A stretch of DNA of 64,000 nt from DASVBE01 sp963770375 (GTDB lineage Bacteria; Actinomycetota; Actinomycetes; Streptosporangiales; Streptosporangiaceae): positions 221,471 through 285,470 of the forward strand of contig CAVYPM010000009.1 in the NCBI GenBank assembly GCA_963770375.1. The letters run 5' to 3'. Below are positions 1-7,522 of this stretch, in pieces. The translations under genes and the position numbers were made by a program. The notes beneath the pieces were generated by a model. It was not told the origin of the DNA and searched no databases. It worked only from the letters and a program-made list of their open reading frames with translations. The stretch's first letter is position 1. Each line of letters starts with the position of its first letter.

Positions 1-1215
1 TCCCCAGTACCGGTTCAGCATCGCGATGACCTCGTCGGCCCGCCGCCGCTCGGAGAACGCGGTGAACCCGGCCAGGTCCGCGAACAGCACGCTGACCTCG
101 CGCTCCTCGCCGCCGAGCACGGCCAGTTCGGGGTGCGCCTCCAGCCCGGAGGCGAGCTGCGGCGATACGTAGGTGCGGAACAGCGCGTCGGTCTGGTGCA
201 GCTGATGCGCGGCCCCCTCGAGCAGCGCGACCTCCTCCGGCGAGGCCCAGTCGTCCCGGGCCTGGGAGAGGATCGGCGACAGCGGCTCGCCCGCCCGCAG
301 CGCCGCGACCAGGCTGGACAGCGCGGCGGCCCGCCGCCGGTCGATCCGGTCCAGCGTGCTGTCCAGGTACAGCCCGCCGAACGCGCCGGGCAGCGACCGG
401 GCGTGCCGGTACTCACCCCGGGCCCCGATCGCGATCGTGGCGAACGCCGCGACCATCAGCACGTGCCACTCCCACCAGGCCGCGTGCCAGGTCGTGGAGA
501 ACACCACCGCGATCATGGCCTCGGCCAGCAGCACGTAGGCCCCGGCCACGGCGAGCAGCAGGCCCCGGCGGCGGCGCCGGAACAGCAGCCCGTACCGGAC
601 CGCGGCGAACCCGTACAGCGCCAGCGCCGGGATGCCGAGCAGCTGGAGCCCTTCCGGGAGCTGCTGGGACGGGACCGACTCGCCCAGCGGCGGCAGCCCG
701 GTCAGCGACACCACCGCCCAGGCCAGCACCACCGCGCCCAGCGCGGCCTTGATCAGCCCCTGGGCCAGCGGGCGGGCCATCCAGCGGCCCCGGCCGCCCG
801 CGGACAGCGCGGCGAACACCGAGGCGAGCAGCAGCCCGACCGGGTTGGCCACCACGAACCCGGTGTTCGACCCGGGCACCAGCACCCCCGGCGTGGCCAG
901 CGCGTGCAGGCCGAGGAACGCCGCCCCGACCAGCAGCGCCATCGACACGAGGAACAGCCGGACGTCACCCTGCCGCCGGGCGATCTCGCTGGTCAGCAGG
1001 CCAAGGCCGATGTTGAGCAGGGCCGCGAGAAGAACGATCCAGAAATGCGTGGGGTCGTGCTGGTACATGACGTCGAGCTCGGGCCGGGCGAACAGGAGCA
1101 GCAGCCCGGCCACCGGCAGCAGCAGGAGGAACGGCACCGACAGCTCGCGGCCCAGCACGGCCACCGCCGAGCGGGGCGCGGATCCGGGAGGCTGGGTCGC
1201 AGGTCCCGCGAGCAT
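1..1215 (-). CDS. Membrane-anchored class III adenylate/guanylate cyclase (3' end cut by window edge)
   Basis: The frame is open from an ATG at 1215 to the window edge, giving the first 405 residues. About seven or eight hydrophobic segments fill residues ~25-270. A linker rich in charged residues follows, and from ~373 a class III cyclase catalytic domain begins with VSVLFADLAGFTAFSE, whose first Asp is the usual metal ligand. The chain is cut at NRYWG, so the second metal Asp and the transition-state Asn/Arg lie outside the window. Start choice: GGAGGAGG lies 7-8 bases upstream of the ATG. In this family such proteins make cAMP or cGMP at the inner membrane face under control of the membrane domain. 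No partner gene is adjacent. Substrate (ATP or GTP) cannot be told. Confidence 0.85.
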   Translation of the reverse strand, partial: MLAGPATQPPGSAPRSAVAVLGRELSVPFLLLLPVAGLLLLFARPELDVMYQHDPTHFWIVLLAALLNIGLGLLTSEIARRQGDVRLFLVSMALLVGAAFLGLHALATPGVLVPGSNTGFVVANPVGLLLASVFAALSAGGRGRWMARPLAQGLIKAALGAVVLAWAVVSLTGLPPLGESVPSQQLPEGLQLLGIPALALYGFAAVRYGLLFRRRRRGLLLAVAGAYVLLAEAMIAVVFSTTWHAAWWEWHVLMVAAFATIAIGARGEYRHARSLPGAFGGLYLDSTLDRIDRRRAAALSSLVAALRAGEPLSPILSQARDDWASPEEVALLEGAAHQLHQTDALFRTYVSPQLASGLEAHPELAVLGGEEREVSVLFADLAGFTAFSERRRADEVIAMLNRYWG

Positions 1216-1345
1216 TTTCCCCCTCCTCCGGAGAGGCCATCTCCGGAAAGGCCATGCTAAGCACCGGAATGCCGGGCAGGCCAGGATCGGCGCCGCTGCG
1301 GATCAGGACCGGCCGGGCTCCCCCGGCCTACGCCGGCCGTTTCCG

Positions 1346-2542
1346 CTAGGCGTCGATCGTCGCCTGCCAGCGCCCGCGCGTCAGCTCGATCACCCCGTCC
1401 GGCCGGACCCGCACCGTAGCACCGTAAACCGGCAACTCACCGATCCGCAGCAGGTCGTCGCGGATCTTGTCAACGAGGTCCCACAGCCGCCGCGGTCCCT
1501 TCTGCTGCACCACCGGCAGCTCGCCCGGCGGGCCGCTGGCGCGCGCCCACGACCCGTCGGGGTGCACCAGCAGAACGGTCCTGACGCCGTCCTCCTGGGT
1601 GAACGCGTGCTCGCTGCCCGGCGCGAGCACGGACAGCATCGACCAGATGTCGCCGGCGGCCGTGGCCGTCCCCATCGGGTAACGGCCCCTGCTGACCTCG
1701 TCCCCGTCCCCCCAGAAGTCGCCCGTCCCGGTCTCGATCAGCGACGGCGGGTAGCCGGGCCCGGTCCGCGTCCGCATGAACCCGGCCCGCTCCCACTCGA
1801 CCCGCCCGGTCGCGCCGCCGTCCGCGGTCTTGTCCGCGGTCAGGATCATCATCGTCCCGGACAGCGTGGTGACCAGCCGACCGCCCGGGCGCAGCGCCGC
1901 CAGCCAGCTCGCCGGCACCGGCCGGACCGCCACCGTGGCCAGGATCCGGTCGTAGCCCGCCGCCGCCCCGGGCAGCGGCCCCGGCAGCGGCCCGGTCGCG
2001 TCCGCGGTCAGCACCTGCGGGTGCAGCCCCACCGAGGCCAGCCGCGCGGCCGCCGCCGAGGTCAGGTACTCGTCCACGTCCACGCTGGTCACATGCTCCT
2101 CGCCGAGCCGGGTCGCGAGCAGCGCGCAGCCGTACCCGGACCCGGTGCCGACGTCCAGCACGTCGTGCCCGGCGTCCAGGTACAGGTACCGGGCCAGCTG
2201 CACGATCAGCCCCGGCATCGTCGACGACGAGGTCGGCAGCCCGGCTGGCCGGTCCGCGGACGTGGCGTGGTCGGCGTGCAGCGTCCCCACCCGGGTGACC
2301 AGCGACACGTCCGAGTAGGCCGCGTCCAGCCAGGCCTCCTCGTCCAGCGGCCCGTCCCGCAGCTCCCAGCCGGCGCTCAGGTCCCGCGGCCGCCCCGCCG
2401 GCCGCGCCCCGTACCCGCCCGGCGGCTCCCACCACCGGGGCACGAACGCGTGCCGGGGCAACGCGGCCACCACAGGCCGCCAGCGCGATCCCGGGTGGCT
2501 CACCCGCTCCGCTAGCCCCTGCGCCCGTGGTTCCCAGTCCAT
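1346..2542 (-). CDS. PCMT-like SAM-dependent methyltransferase
   Basis: A 398-residue protein with a Rossmann methyltransferase fold. Motif I reads DVLDVGTGSGYG (residues ~127-138), preceded by the PCMT-type segment PTSSSTMPGLIVQLARYL, which in protein-L-isoaspartate O-methyltransferases contacts the substrate. Actinomycete relatives of this length carry a C-terminal extension of unknown role, as here. The ATG at 2542 was chosen over the upstream in-frame start at 2641 because the extra 33 residues are low-complexity glycine and lack family similarity. It is transcribed alone, away from the TetR gene. Repair of damaged protein aspartate is possible, but many homologues in this group methylate other substrates or natural products, so the substrate is open. 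Confidence 0.75.
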   Translation of the reverse strand: MDWEPRAQGLAERVSHPGSRWRPVVAALPRHAFVPRWWEPPGGYGARPAGRPRDLSAGWELRDGPLDEEAWLDAAYSDVSLVTRVGTLHADHATSADRPAGLPTSSSTMPGLIVQLARYLYLDAGHDVLDVGTGSGYGCALLATRLGEEHVTSVDVDEYLTSAAAARLASVGLHPQVLTADATGPLPGPLPGAAAGYDRILATVAVRPVPASWLAALRPGGRLVTTLSGTMMILTADKTADGGATGRVEWERAGFMRTRTGPGYPPSLIETGTGDFWGDGDEVSRGRYPMGTATAAGDIWSMLSVLAPGSEHAFTQEDGVRTVLLVHPDGSWARASGPPGELPVVQQKGPRRLWDLVDKIRDDLLRIGELPVYGATVRVRPDGVIELTRGRWQATIDA

Positions 2543-2677
2543 CTCGGCACTATCCCCGCCGCCGCCCCCGCCATCACAAAATTCAGGACCAGGATTTATT
2601 ACGGTGTTTGCGGCCCGAATCGCCCCCTCGACCCGCACCATTCGCGGCGTGAATCAGCGATCTGATTCCGCGGCCGG

Positions 2678-3289
2678 TCAGCCGTCGCCCGGCGGGACAA
2701 AGACCCCGGCCCGGGCGGCGACCAGCGCGGCCGCGGCGGCCTGGTCGGCGCTGGCCTGGGTAAGTGGCTCGGCGGTGACGAGCAGCCGGTGGAACAGCGG
2801 CGCGGTCAGGTGCTTCATCAGGTCGTCAGGGCTTGTCCCGGCGGGCAGCTGGCCGCGCGCCACGGCGCGCGTGACGATCGGCTCGGCCTGAGCCATCCGG
2901 GCCGCCCACAGCACGGGCAGTACCTGCCCGACCCCGTCGGTGTCGTGGCTATGGCCGGCCAGCGCGCGGGTGGTGGCGGCGCCCTCCCGCGAGGTCAGCA
3001 GAACCCGGACGATCCGGGCCAGTTCCCGCAGGTCCTCCGCGACGTCGCCGGTGTCGGGCATCTGGATCCTGCTCTCTGCCGCGGCCTTGAGCGCCTCGGC
3101 CACCAGGGTGTTCTTGTCCCGCCAGCGACGGTAAACGGTGGTTTTGTGGACTCCGGCCCGCTGCGCGACGGTCTCCACGCTGAGCTGATCCCAGCCGTGG
3201 TCGGTGAGTTCCTCGATGACCGCGGCCAGCACCGCGGCGCGGGTCCTGGCCGTCCGCCCGCCCGGCCTGATCTCCCCTGCCTGGTTCAC
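2678..3289 (-). CDS. TetR-family transcriptional repressor
   Basis: An N-terminal TetR helix-turn-helix (TVAQRAGVHKTTVYRRW) is followed by a helical ligand domain ending near residue 203. Starts at 3346/3340 (ATG) are possible, but the GTG at 3289 has AGGTGG at a good distance, gives the usual ~200-residue length, and leaves both copies of the flanking operator (3301-3319, 3351-3369) outside the coding region. The gene diverges from an SRPBCC-family gene. The mirrored operators in the shared gap suggest that the protein represses itself and that neighbour. The inducer is unknown. Confidence 0.85.
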   Translation of the reverse strand: MNQAGEIRPGGRTARTRAAVLAAVIEELTDHGWDQLSVETVAQRAGVHKTTVYRRWRDKNTLVAEALKAAAESRIQMPDTGDVAEDLRELARIVRVLLTSREGAATTRALAGHSHDTDGVGQVLPVLWAARMAQAEPIVTRAVARGQLPAGTSPDDLMKHLTAPLFHRLLVTAEPLTQASADQAAAAALVAARAGVFVPPGDG

Positions 3290-3300
3290 GTCACCACCTG

Positions 3301-3319
3301 ATGCAACTTCGAGTTGCGT
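3301..3319. promoter_or_regulatory. Operator copy 1 for TetR regulator
   Basis: Perfectly spaced inverted repeat ATGCAAC-N5-GTTGCGT, just upstream of the preferred GTG start of the TetR gene. It is the exact reverse complement of the arm pair of the second copy at 3351-3369, with centres 50 bp apart. Confidence 0.65.
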
Positions 3320-3350
3320 TTGCGGCTGCCCTGCTGACATACTCATACTA

Positions 3351-3369
3351 ACGCAACAAAAAGTTGCAT
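3351..3369. promoter_or_regulatory. Operator copy 2 for TetR regulator
   Basis: ACGCAAC-N5-GTTGCAT, mirror image of the 3301-3319 site, lying 15 bp before the SRPBCC gene start. Together the two sites bracket the divergent promoter region, as expected for repression of both genes. Confidence 0.65.
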
Positions 3370-3384
3370 GAGTGGAGGATAGCC

Positions 3385-3906
3385 ATGAGCAGCCTGTTCT
3401 ATGCCGGCCCGTCGATCACGCGGCTGCACCAGGATTACGCCAAGCAGGGCCGCATCGACGAGCGGGCCCCGGTCACGGCGACGTGTGAGGTCGTGATCAG
3501 CGCCCCGGTGCAGCGGGTCTGGGAGATGATTGCCAGCCCTGCGGGGTGGCCGGTGTTCGACCCGGCGGTCCACGACGTCAAGCTCGAGGGGCCGGCTGCC
3601 GTCGATGCGGCCTTCACCTGGGCCAAGGGCCGGTCGCACTTCCGGTCCCGGTTCGCCGTTCTCGACCCCGGCCGTGAGGTCACCTGGACCGGGACGGCCG
3701 CCTGGCTCAAGGTTGTCCACCGTCACCTGCTGGACACCACGGCCGGCGGCGCCACCCGGGTCCGGTGCGAGGAATCCATGTCCGGGCTCATGCTCGGCCT
3801 GTTCTACACCGACGCCAAGCTCCATGCCGACCTCCTGAAGTGGCTGACCGCGCTCAAGGCGGGTGCCGAGCAGCGGTCCGCCGGCCCGGTTGCGGCGGGG
3901 AGCTGA
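3385..3906 (+). CDS. SRPBCC-family (polyketide cyclase/dehydrase-like) protein
   Basis: A 173-residue protein with the START/SRPBCC pattern: ISAPVQRVWEMIASPAGWPVFDP near residue 40, then alternating strands ending in a long C-terminal helix that would cap a hydrophobic ligand cavity. ATG at 3385 has GGAGGA 5 bases upstream; the ORF start at 3364 lies inside the operator. No catalytic residues are identifiable. Members bind or transform lipids, polyketides or toxic compounds. Control by the divergent TetR gene is inferred from the two operators. Confidence 0.7.
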   Translation: MSSLFYAGPSITRLHQDYAKQGRIDERAPVTATCEVVISAPVQRVWEMIASPAGWPVFDPAVHDVKLEGPAAVDAAFTWAKGRSHFRSRFAVLDPGREVTWTGTAAWLKVVHRHLLDTTAGGATRVRCEESMSGLMLGLFYTDAKLHADLLKWLTALKAGAEQRSAGPVAAGS

Positions 3907-3916
3907 CTCAGTTAAT

Positions 3917-3936
3917 GTAAGTGTATGTTCACTTAC
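3917..3936. promoter_or_regulatory. Palindromic operator upstream of second TetR gene
   Basis: Perfect inverted repeat GTAAGTG-N6-CACTTAC, 20 bases before the TetR start at 3956 and just after the SRPBCC stop. Its form (TetR-type, 7-bp arms) and position suggest autoregulation of the TetR-lactonase operon. Confidence 0.6.
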
Positions 3937-3955
3937 GTACGGGGCGGTGCGCACG

Positions 3956-4546
3956 ATGCCGCGGCCTAGCCAGAAGGACAAGATCCTCCAGGCGGCCGTG
4001 GAGTGCTTCGCCGAGCTCGGCTACGACGCGACCCGGGTCCGCCATGTCGCGGAGCGGGCCGGGGTGTCCGAGGCCGCGCTGTACCGGCACTTCCCGTCCA
4101 TGCAGGCGCTGGCCGGGGAGCTGTACCTGCACCACTTCGCGGCGTTCGCCGCCCGGCTGGACGAGGCCACCGCGGCCGGCCCGGCCAGCGAGCGGCTTCG
4201 CCGGGCCGTCCGCGCCACGCTGGCCTCCTACCGGGCCGATCCCGCCGCGTTCACGTTCGCGGTGCTGCGCACGACCACCTCCATCCCCCGCCTGCCGCCC
4301 GGCACCAGGTACCCGATCGAGATCATCGAGCAGGTCATCACGGCCGGCCAGAACGAGGGGGAGCTGCGGGCCGGCCAGCCCAACCTGCTGGCCGCCATCT
4401 TCTTCGGCTGCGTGCTGCGGCCGATCATCGTGGCCGGCCTCGCCGCCCCCGGTGCCCTCGACCTGCTCGGCGGCACGCAGCACGACCAGGTCATCGAAGA
4501 CGCCGCGCTGGCCGCGCTGAGAGCAGAACAGGAGCACTCGGTATGA
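3956..4546 (+). CDS. TetR-family transcriptional regulator
   Basis: A 196-residue protein: HTH segment VRHVAERAGVSEAALYRHF at residues ~24-42, then a helical C-terminal domain. ATG 3956 begins MPRPSQKDKILQAA, a typical TetR N-terminus; the longer frame from 3863 would read through the palindromic operator and is rejected. The stop overlaps the start of the downstream metallo-beta-lactamase gene by 4 bases (ATGA), so the two are translationally coupled. It likely controls the lactonase-hydrolase-deacetylase operon together with itself. Confidence 0.85.
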   Translation: MPRPSQKDKILQAAVECFAELGYDATRVRHVAERAGVSEAALYRHFPSMQALAGELYLHHFAAFAARLDEATAAGPASERLRRAVRATLASYRADPAAFTFAVLRTTTSIPRLPPGTRYPIEIIEQVITAGQNEGELRAGQPNLLAAIFFGCVLRPIIVAGLAAPGALDLLGGTQHDQVIEDAALAALRAEQEHSV

Positions 4547-5466
4547 CCCGCACCCCCGCACCGAACCCTGACCAGCCGGTCCGCGCCGTCTCGGTGGTCA
4601 GCACCGGGACGGTCGACATCCGGCCGCAGCACGTCAGGTCCACCGGCACCCCGGCGCTGTGGTGGCTGATGACCACGCGCCGCTGGACCGGCCCGCGCCC
4701 GATCAACGTGTACGTGATCGAGCGGCACGACGGCCTGGTCCTGTTCGACACCGGCCAGGACCGCGCCTCGGTCACCGGCCCGGGCTACTTCCCGCGGTCC
4801 GGCCTGACCGGCCTGATCTACCGGCGGCTGGCCCGGTTCGAGATCGCACCCGATCAGACGCTGACCGCCCGGCTGGCGTCCATCGGCTACGACATCGCCG
4901 ACGTGCACACCGCCGTGCTGTCCCACCTGCACACGGACCACATCGGCGGGCTGGCCGAGCTGCGCCACGCCGACCTGGTCCTGCACCAGCGCGAGTGGGA
5001 CACGCTGGGCGAGCCGCGTCCCGAGGCCCGCGGCCTGCTGCGCGAGCACATCGACCTTCCCGGCCTGCGCTGGCGGCCGGTGACGCCGCAGCCGGTCAGC
5101 GACCCTGCCCTGGCCCCCTTCACCGCCGCGCACGACCTGTTCGGCGACGGCAGCCTGGTCCTGCTGCCCACCCCGGGCCACACGCCGGGCTCGCTGTCCA
5201 TGCTGGTCCGCCAGCCCGGCGCGACGCCCCTGCTGATGGCCGGCGACGCCACCTTTGACGTGCACCTGATGCAGGACGGCCACCTGCCCGGGCTCGGCGA
5301 GCGGGCCGCGCTGCGCTCCTCGACCCGCGCCCTCAGCACGCTCTGGGCCCGGTACCCGGACCTGGCCATCCTGCCCGCCCACGACCCGGCCGCCGGGACG
5401 CGCCTGTCCGCCTCGTCCTGGGGCCAGCGCACCGTCGCCGTCGCCGTCACCGAACCGCAGCGTTAA
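4543..5466 (+). CDS. Metallo-beta-lactamase-fold hydrolase, lactonase-like
   Basis: A 307-residue MBL-fold protein. The metal motif HLHTDH sits at residues 128-133, followed by the expected LLPTPGHTPGSLS, AGDATFD and LPAHDP segments that supply further His and Asp ligands. Size and the isolated single domain match the N-acyl-homoserine-lactonase (AiiA-like) branch rather than beta-lactamases or glyoxalase II. Its start overlaps the TetR stop. A role in opening a lactone (quorum signal, butyrolactone or xenobiotic) is an inference from the family only. Confidence 0.75.
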   Translation: MTRTPAPNPDQPVRAVSVVSTGTVDIRPQHVRSTGTPALWWLMTTRRWTGPRPINVYVIERHDGLVLFDTGQDRASVTGPGYFPRSGLTGLIYRRLARFEIAPDQTLTARLASIGYDIADVHTAVLSHLHTDHIGGLAELRHADLVLHQREWDTLGEPRPEARGLLREHIDLPGLRWRPVTPQPVSDPALAPFTAAHDLFGDGSLVLLPTPGHTPGSLSMLVRQPGATPLLMAGDATFDVHLMQDGHLPGLGERAALRSSTRALSTLWARYPDLAILPAHDPAAGTRLSASSWGQRTVAVAVTEPQR

Positions 5467-5481
5467 TCCAGGGAGCTAGAG

Positions 5482-7254
5482 ATGGAAATCGACGTTCTTG
5501 AGCCGGTCCAGCTCGGCGGTATCACGCAGTGGATCCGCACCCGCGGGACCAGCGCCGCCAACCCGGTGCTGCTGCTGATGCAGCAGGGCCCCGGCCTGCC
5601 GATCATCAACGAGACCCGCGCCTGGGAACAGCGGCTCGGGCTGGAGAAGGACTTCACGGTCGTCTACTGGGACCAGCGCGGCACCGGCCTGTCCGCCCTC
5701 CCGCTGGGCCGCGGCCAGGGCCGGTTCGAGATCACCCCGCAGCTCATGGTCGCCGACACCGTCGCGCTGCTGGAACTGCTGCGTGACCGCTACGGCAGAA
5801 AGACCTTCATCGCCGGGTTCTCCTTCGGCGCCACCTACGCCGCGCAGGCCGCCGCGGCCCGCCCCGACCTGGTGGCCGGGATCGTGGCCACCGGCATGGA
5901 CATCGACGTCCCCCTCGCCGAACAGCACATGTACGACTGGGCGCTGGCGCAGGCCCGCCAGCGCGGCAACCAGCGCGCCACCACGCAGCTGGAGAAGATC
6001 GGCCCGCCCCCGCACCTGGACGCCAAGCAGTTCACCACCCGCGCCCGCTGGATCACCAACTTCGGCGGCGTCACCGTCGGCGCCACCTGGAACAGCCAGG
6101 CCCGCACGCTCGCCGCCAGCCTGCTGCGCTCCCCGGACTACACCCCCGCCGCCGCCCTGCGCACCATCCGCGGCTTCACTTCTTCCCAGGCCGCTCTGCT
6201 GCCGCTGCTGGCCAGTACGGACCTGGTCACCACCCTGCCTGCGCTGGACGTGCCGATCATCTTGGCCCAGGGCCGCCTGGACCAGGTCGCCCCCGGCGCC
6301 GCCACCCAGCGGTTCTACGACACGCTGACCGCGCCCAGCAAGCAGCTGATCTGGTTCGACCACTCCGCCCACACCCCCCAGTACGACGAACCCGCCAAAT
6401 TCCGCGACGTGCTGCTGACCCTGCGCGCCGGCGACCTGGCCGCCACCTGGCCGCCCCTGACCGCGGCCCGCCGGGCGGCGTGGCAGGGTGGTCCGGGGTG
6501 CCAGACACCGGGCAAGGGAAAGGGTGACCGCACGATGGCCGATCGGCTGGATCACGTCGCGGAGGACTGGGAGACGGCCCTGGCCATCGTGGCGCATCCG
6601 GATGACCTGGAGTACGGGGCCGCGGCCGCGGTGGCCCGCTGGACCGGCCAGGGCAAGCGGGTCGCCTACTGCCTGGCCACCAGCGGCGAGGCGGGCATCG
6701 ACGACCTGCCGCCGGAGGAGTGCGGCCCGGTGCGCGAGGCCGAGGAGCGGGCCGGGGCGGCGCTGGTCGGGGTCACCGAGGTGGAGTTCCTCGGGTTCCC
6801 GGACGGGACGCTGGAGTACGGCCTGCCGCTGCGCAAGGCCTTCGCCGCCGCCATCAGGCGGCACCGGCCGGACGTGCTGATCACGATCAGCCACCACGAG
6901 TCATGGGGGCCTGGCACGGCCAACCAGGCCGACCACATCGCGACCGGCCGGGCGGTCATCGACGCGGCCAGGGACGCGGGCAACCGCTGGGTCTTCCGCG
7001 ACCTGGCCACCGCCGGGCTCGAGCCGTGGAATGTCCGCCACGTGCTGGTCAACGCCAGCCCGCAGGCGCAGCACGCGGTCGACGTGACCGGGACCTTCGA
7101 CCGCGGCATGGCCTCGCTCGCCGCCCACCAGGAGTACCTGCGCCGCCTCGGCGAGCACGGCAACCCGGTCGGCTTCCTCACCCAGCTGGCCACGTCCGCC
7201 GGCGAACGCCTGGGCACCGGCTACGCCGCCACCTTCGAGGTCATCGGCGTCTGA
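5482..7254 (+). CDS. Alpha/beta hydrolase fused in frame to PIG-L (LmbE-like) deacetylase
   Basis: The 590-residue frame has two unrelated halves. Residues ~1-345 are an alpha/beta hydrolase of the proline-iminopeptidase type: QQGPGLP oxyanion region, VVYWDQRGTGLS, nucleophile elbow GFSFGA (Ser114) and a late HSAHTP His. Residues ~352-590 begin MADRLDHVAEDW and carry the PIG-L zinc motif IVAHPDDLEYG and the later HHES and DHIATGR segments, as in N-acetylglucosaminyl or N-acetyl-cysteinyl conjugate deacetylases. An ATG at 6535, preceded by AAGGGAAAGGG, looks like an independent start, and a TGA at 6525-6527 lies in another frame just before it. A base error in the first half could therefore have joined two normal operon genes. 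GGGAG precedes the 5482 start by 6 bases. Confidence 0.7.
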   Translation: MEIDVLEPVQLGGITQWIRTRGTSAANPVLLLMQQGPGLPIINETRAWEQRLGLEKDFTVVYWDQRGTGLSALPLGRGQGRFEITPQLMVADTVALLELLRDRYGRKTFIAGFSFGATYAAQAAAARPDLVAGIVATGMDIDVPLAEQHMYDWALAQARQRGNQRATTQLEKIGPPPHLDAKQFTTRARWITNFGGVTVGATWNSQARTLAASLLRSPDYTPAAALRTIRGFTSSQAALLPLLASTDLVTTLPALDVPIILAQGRLDQVAPGAATQRFYDTLTAPSKQLIWFDHSAHTPQYDEPAKFRDVLLTLRAGDLAATWPPLTAARRAAWQGGPGCQTPGKGKGDRTMADRLDHVAEDWETALAIVAHPDDLEYGAAAAVARWTGQGKRVAYCLATSGEAGIDDLPPEECGPVREAEERAGAALVGVTEVEFLGFPDGTLEYGLPLRKAFAAAIRRHRPDVLITISHHESWGPGTANQADHIATGRAVIDAARDAGNRWVFRDLATAGLEPWNVRHVLVNASPQAQHAVDVTGTFDRGMASLAAHQEYLRRLGEHGNPVGFLTQLATSAGERLGTGYAATFEVIGV

Positions 7255-7260
7255 CCAGGA

Positions 7261-7287
7261 CCCCGGCCGTCCGGCCGCCCGCCGGGG
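7261..7287 (+). terminator. Hairpin after the hydrolase/deacetylase operon
   Basis: CCCCGGC and GCCGGGG arms separated by 13 bases begin 6 bases after the stop codon. There is no T-run, as is common for actinobacterial terminators. Confidence 0.4.
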
Positions 7288-7346
7288 CTACTCGGCGCGC
7301 AGCGCCAGAGGCTAATGCCTGCGGATCGCGTGACGTAACGGTGGCC

Positions 7347-7368
7347 GCACGACGGGTGCCCGTCGTGC
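7347..7368. promoter_or_regulatory. Perfect 10-bp inverted repeat in the PHA operon leader region
   Basis: GCACGACGGG-TG-CCCGTCGTGC, flanked further out by GGTGG (7340-7344) and CCACC (7375-7379). It lies ~155 bases upstream of the acyl-CoA ligase start and before the possible promoter at 7434. It could be a regulator site for the PHA operon or a second terminator of the preceding operon. Confidence 0.45.
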
Positions 7369-7433
7369 TAAGCACCACCAGATCACCGGTCGGCAAGACC
7401 AAACGGCCGGTAATCCGCCGGGCGGCGCGGCTA

Positions 7434-7463
7434 TTGACATGCTGCCCGGGCCCGCATGGGATA
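7434..7463 (+). promoter_or_regulatory. Possible promoter of the PHA operon
   Basis: TTGACA at 7434-7439 is a perfect -35 hexamer. The -10 region at the right spacing (around GGGATA, 7458-7463) is weak. It is the only TTGACA in this 268-bp gap and lies 60 bp before the ligase start. Confidence 0.35.
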
Positions 7464-7522
7464 GCAGGACCAGCGGCCAGCGGGCGCCGGCGGGCGCCGG
7501 CGGCCCGGCGAGGGAGCGCGCG

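Noticed and set aside
133..1260. Long plus-strand frames at 133-1260 and 632-2515 as genes
   Set aside because: They are arginine/glutamine/proline-rich antisense shadows of the cyclase and methyltransferase genes, which carry recognisable domains.
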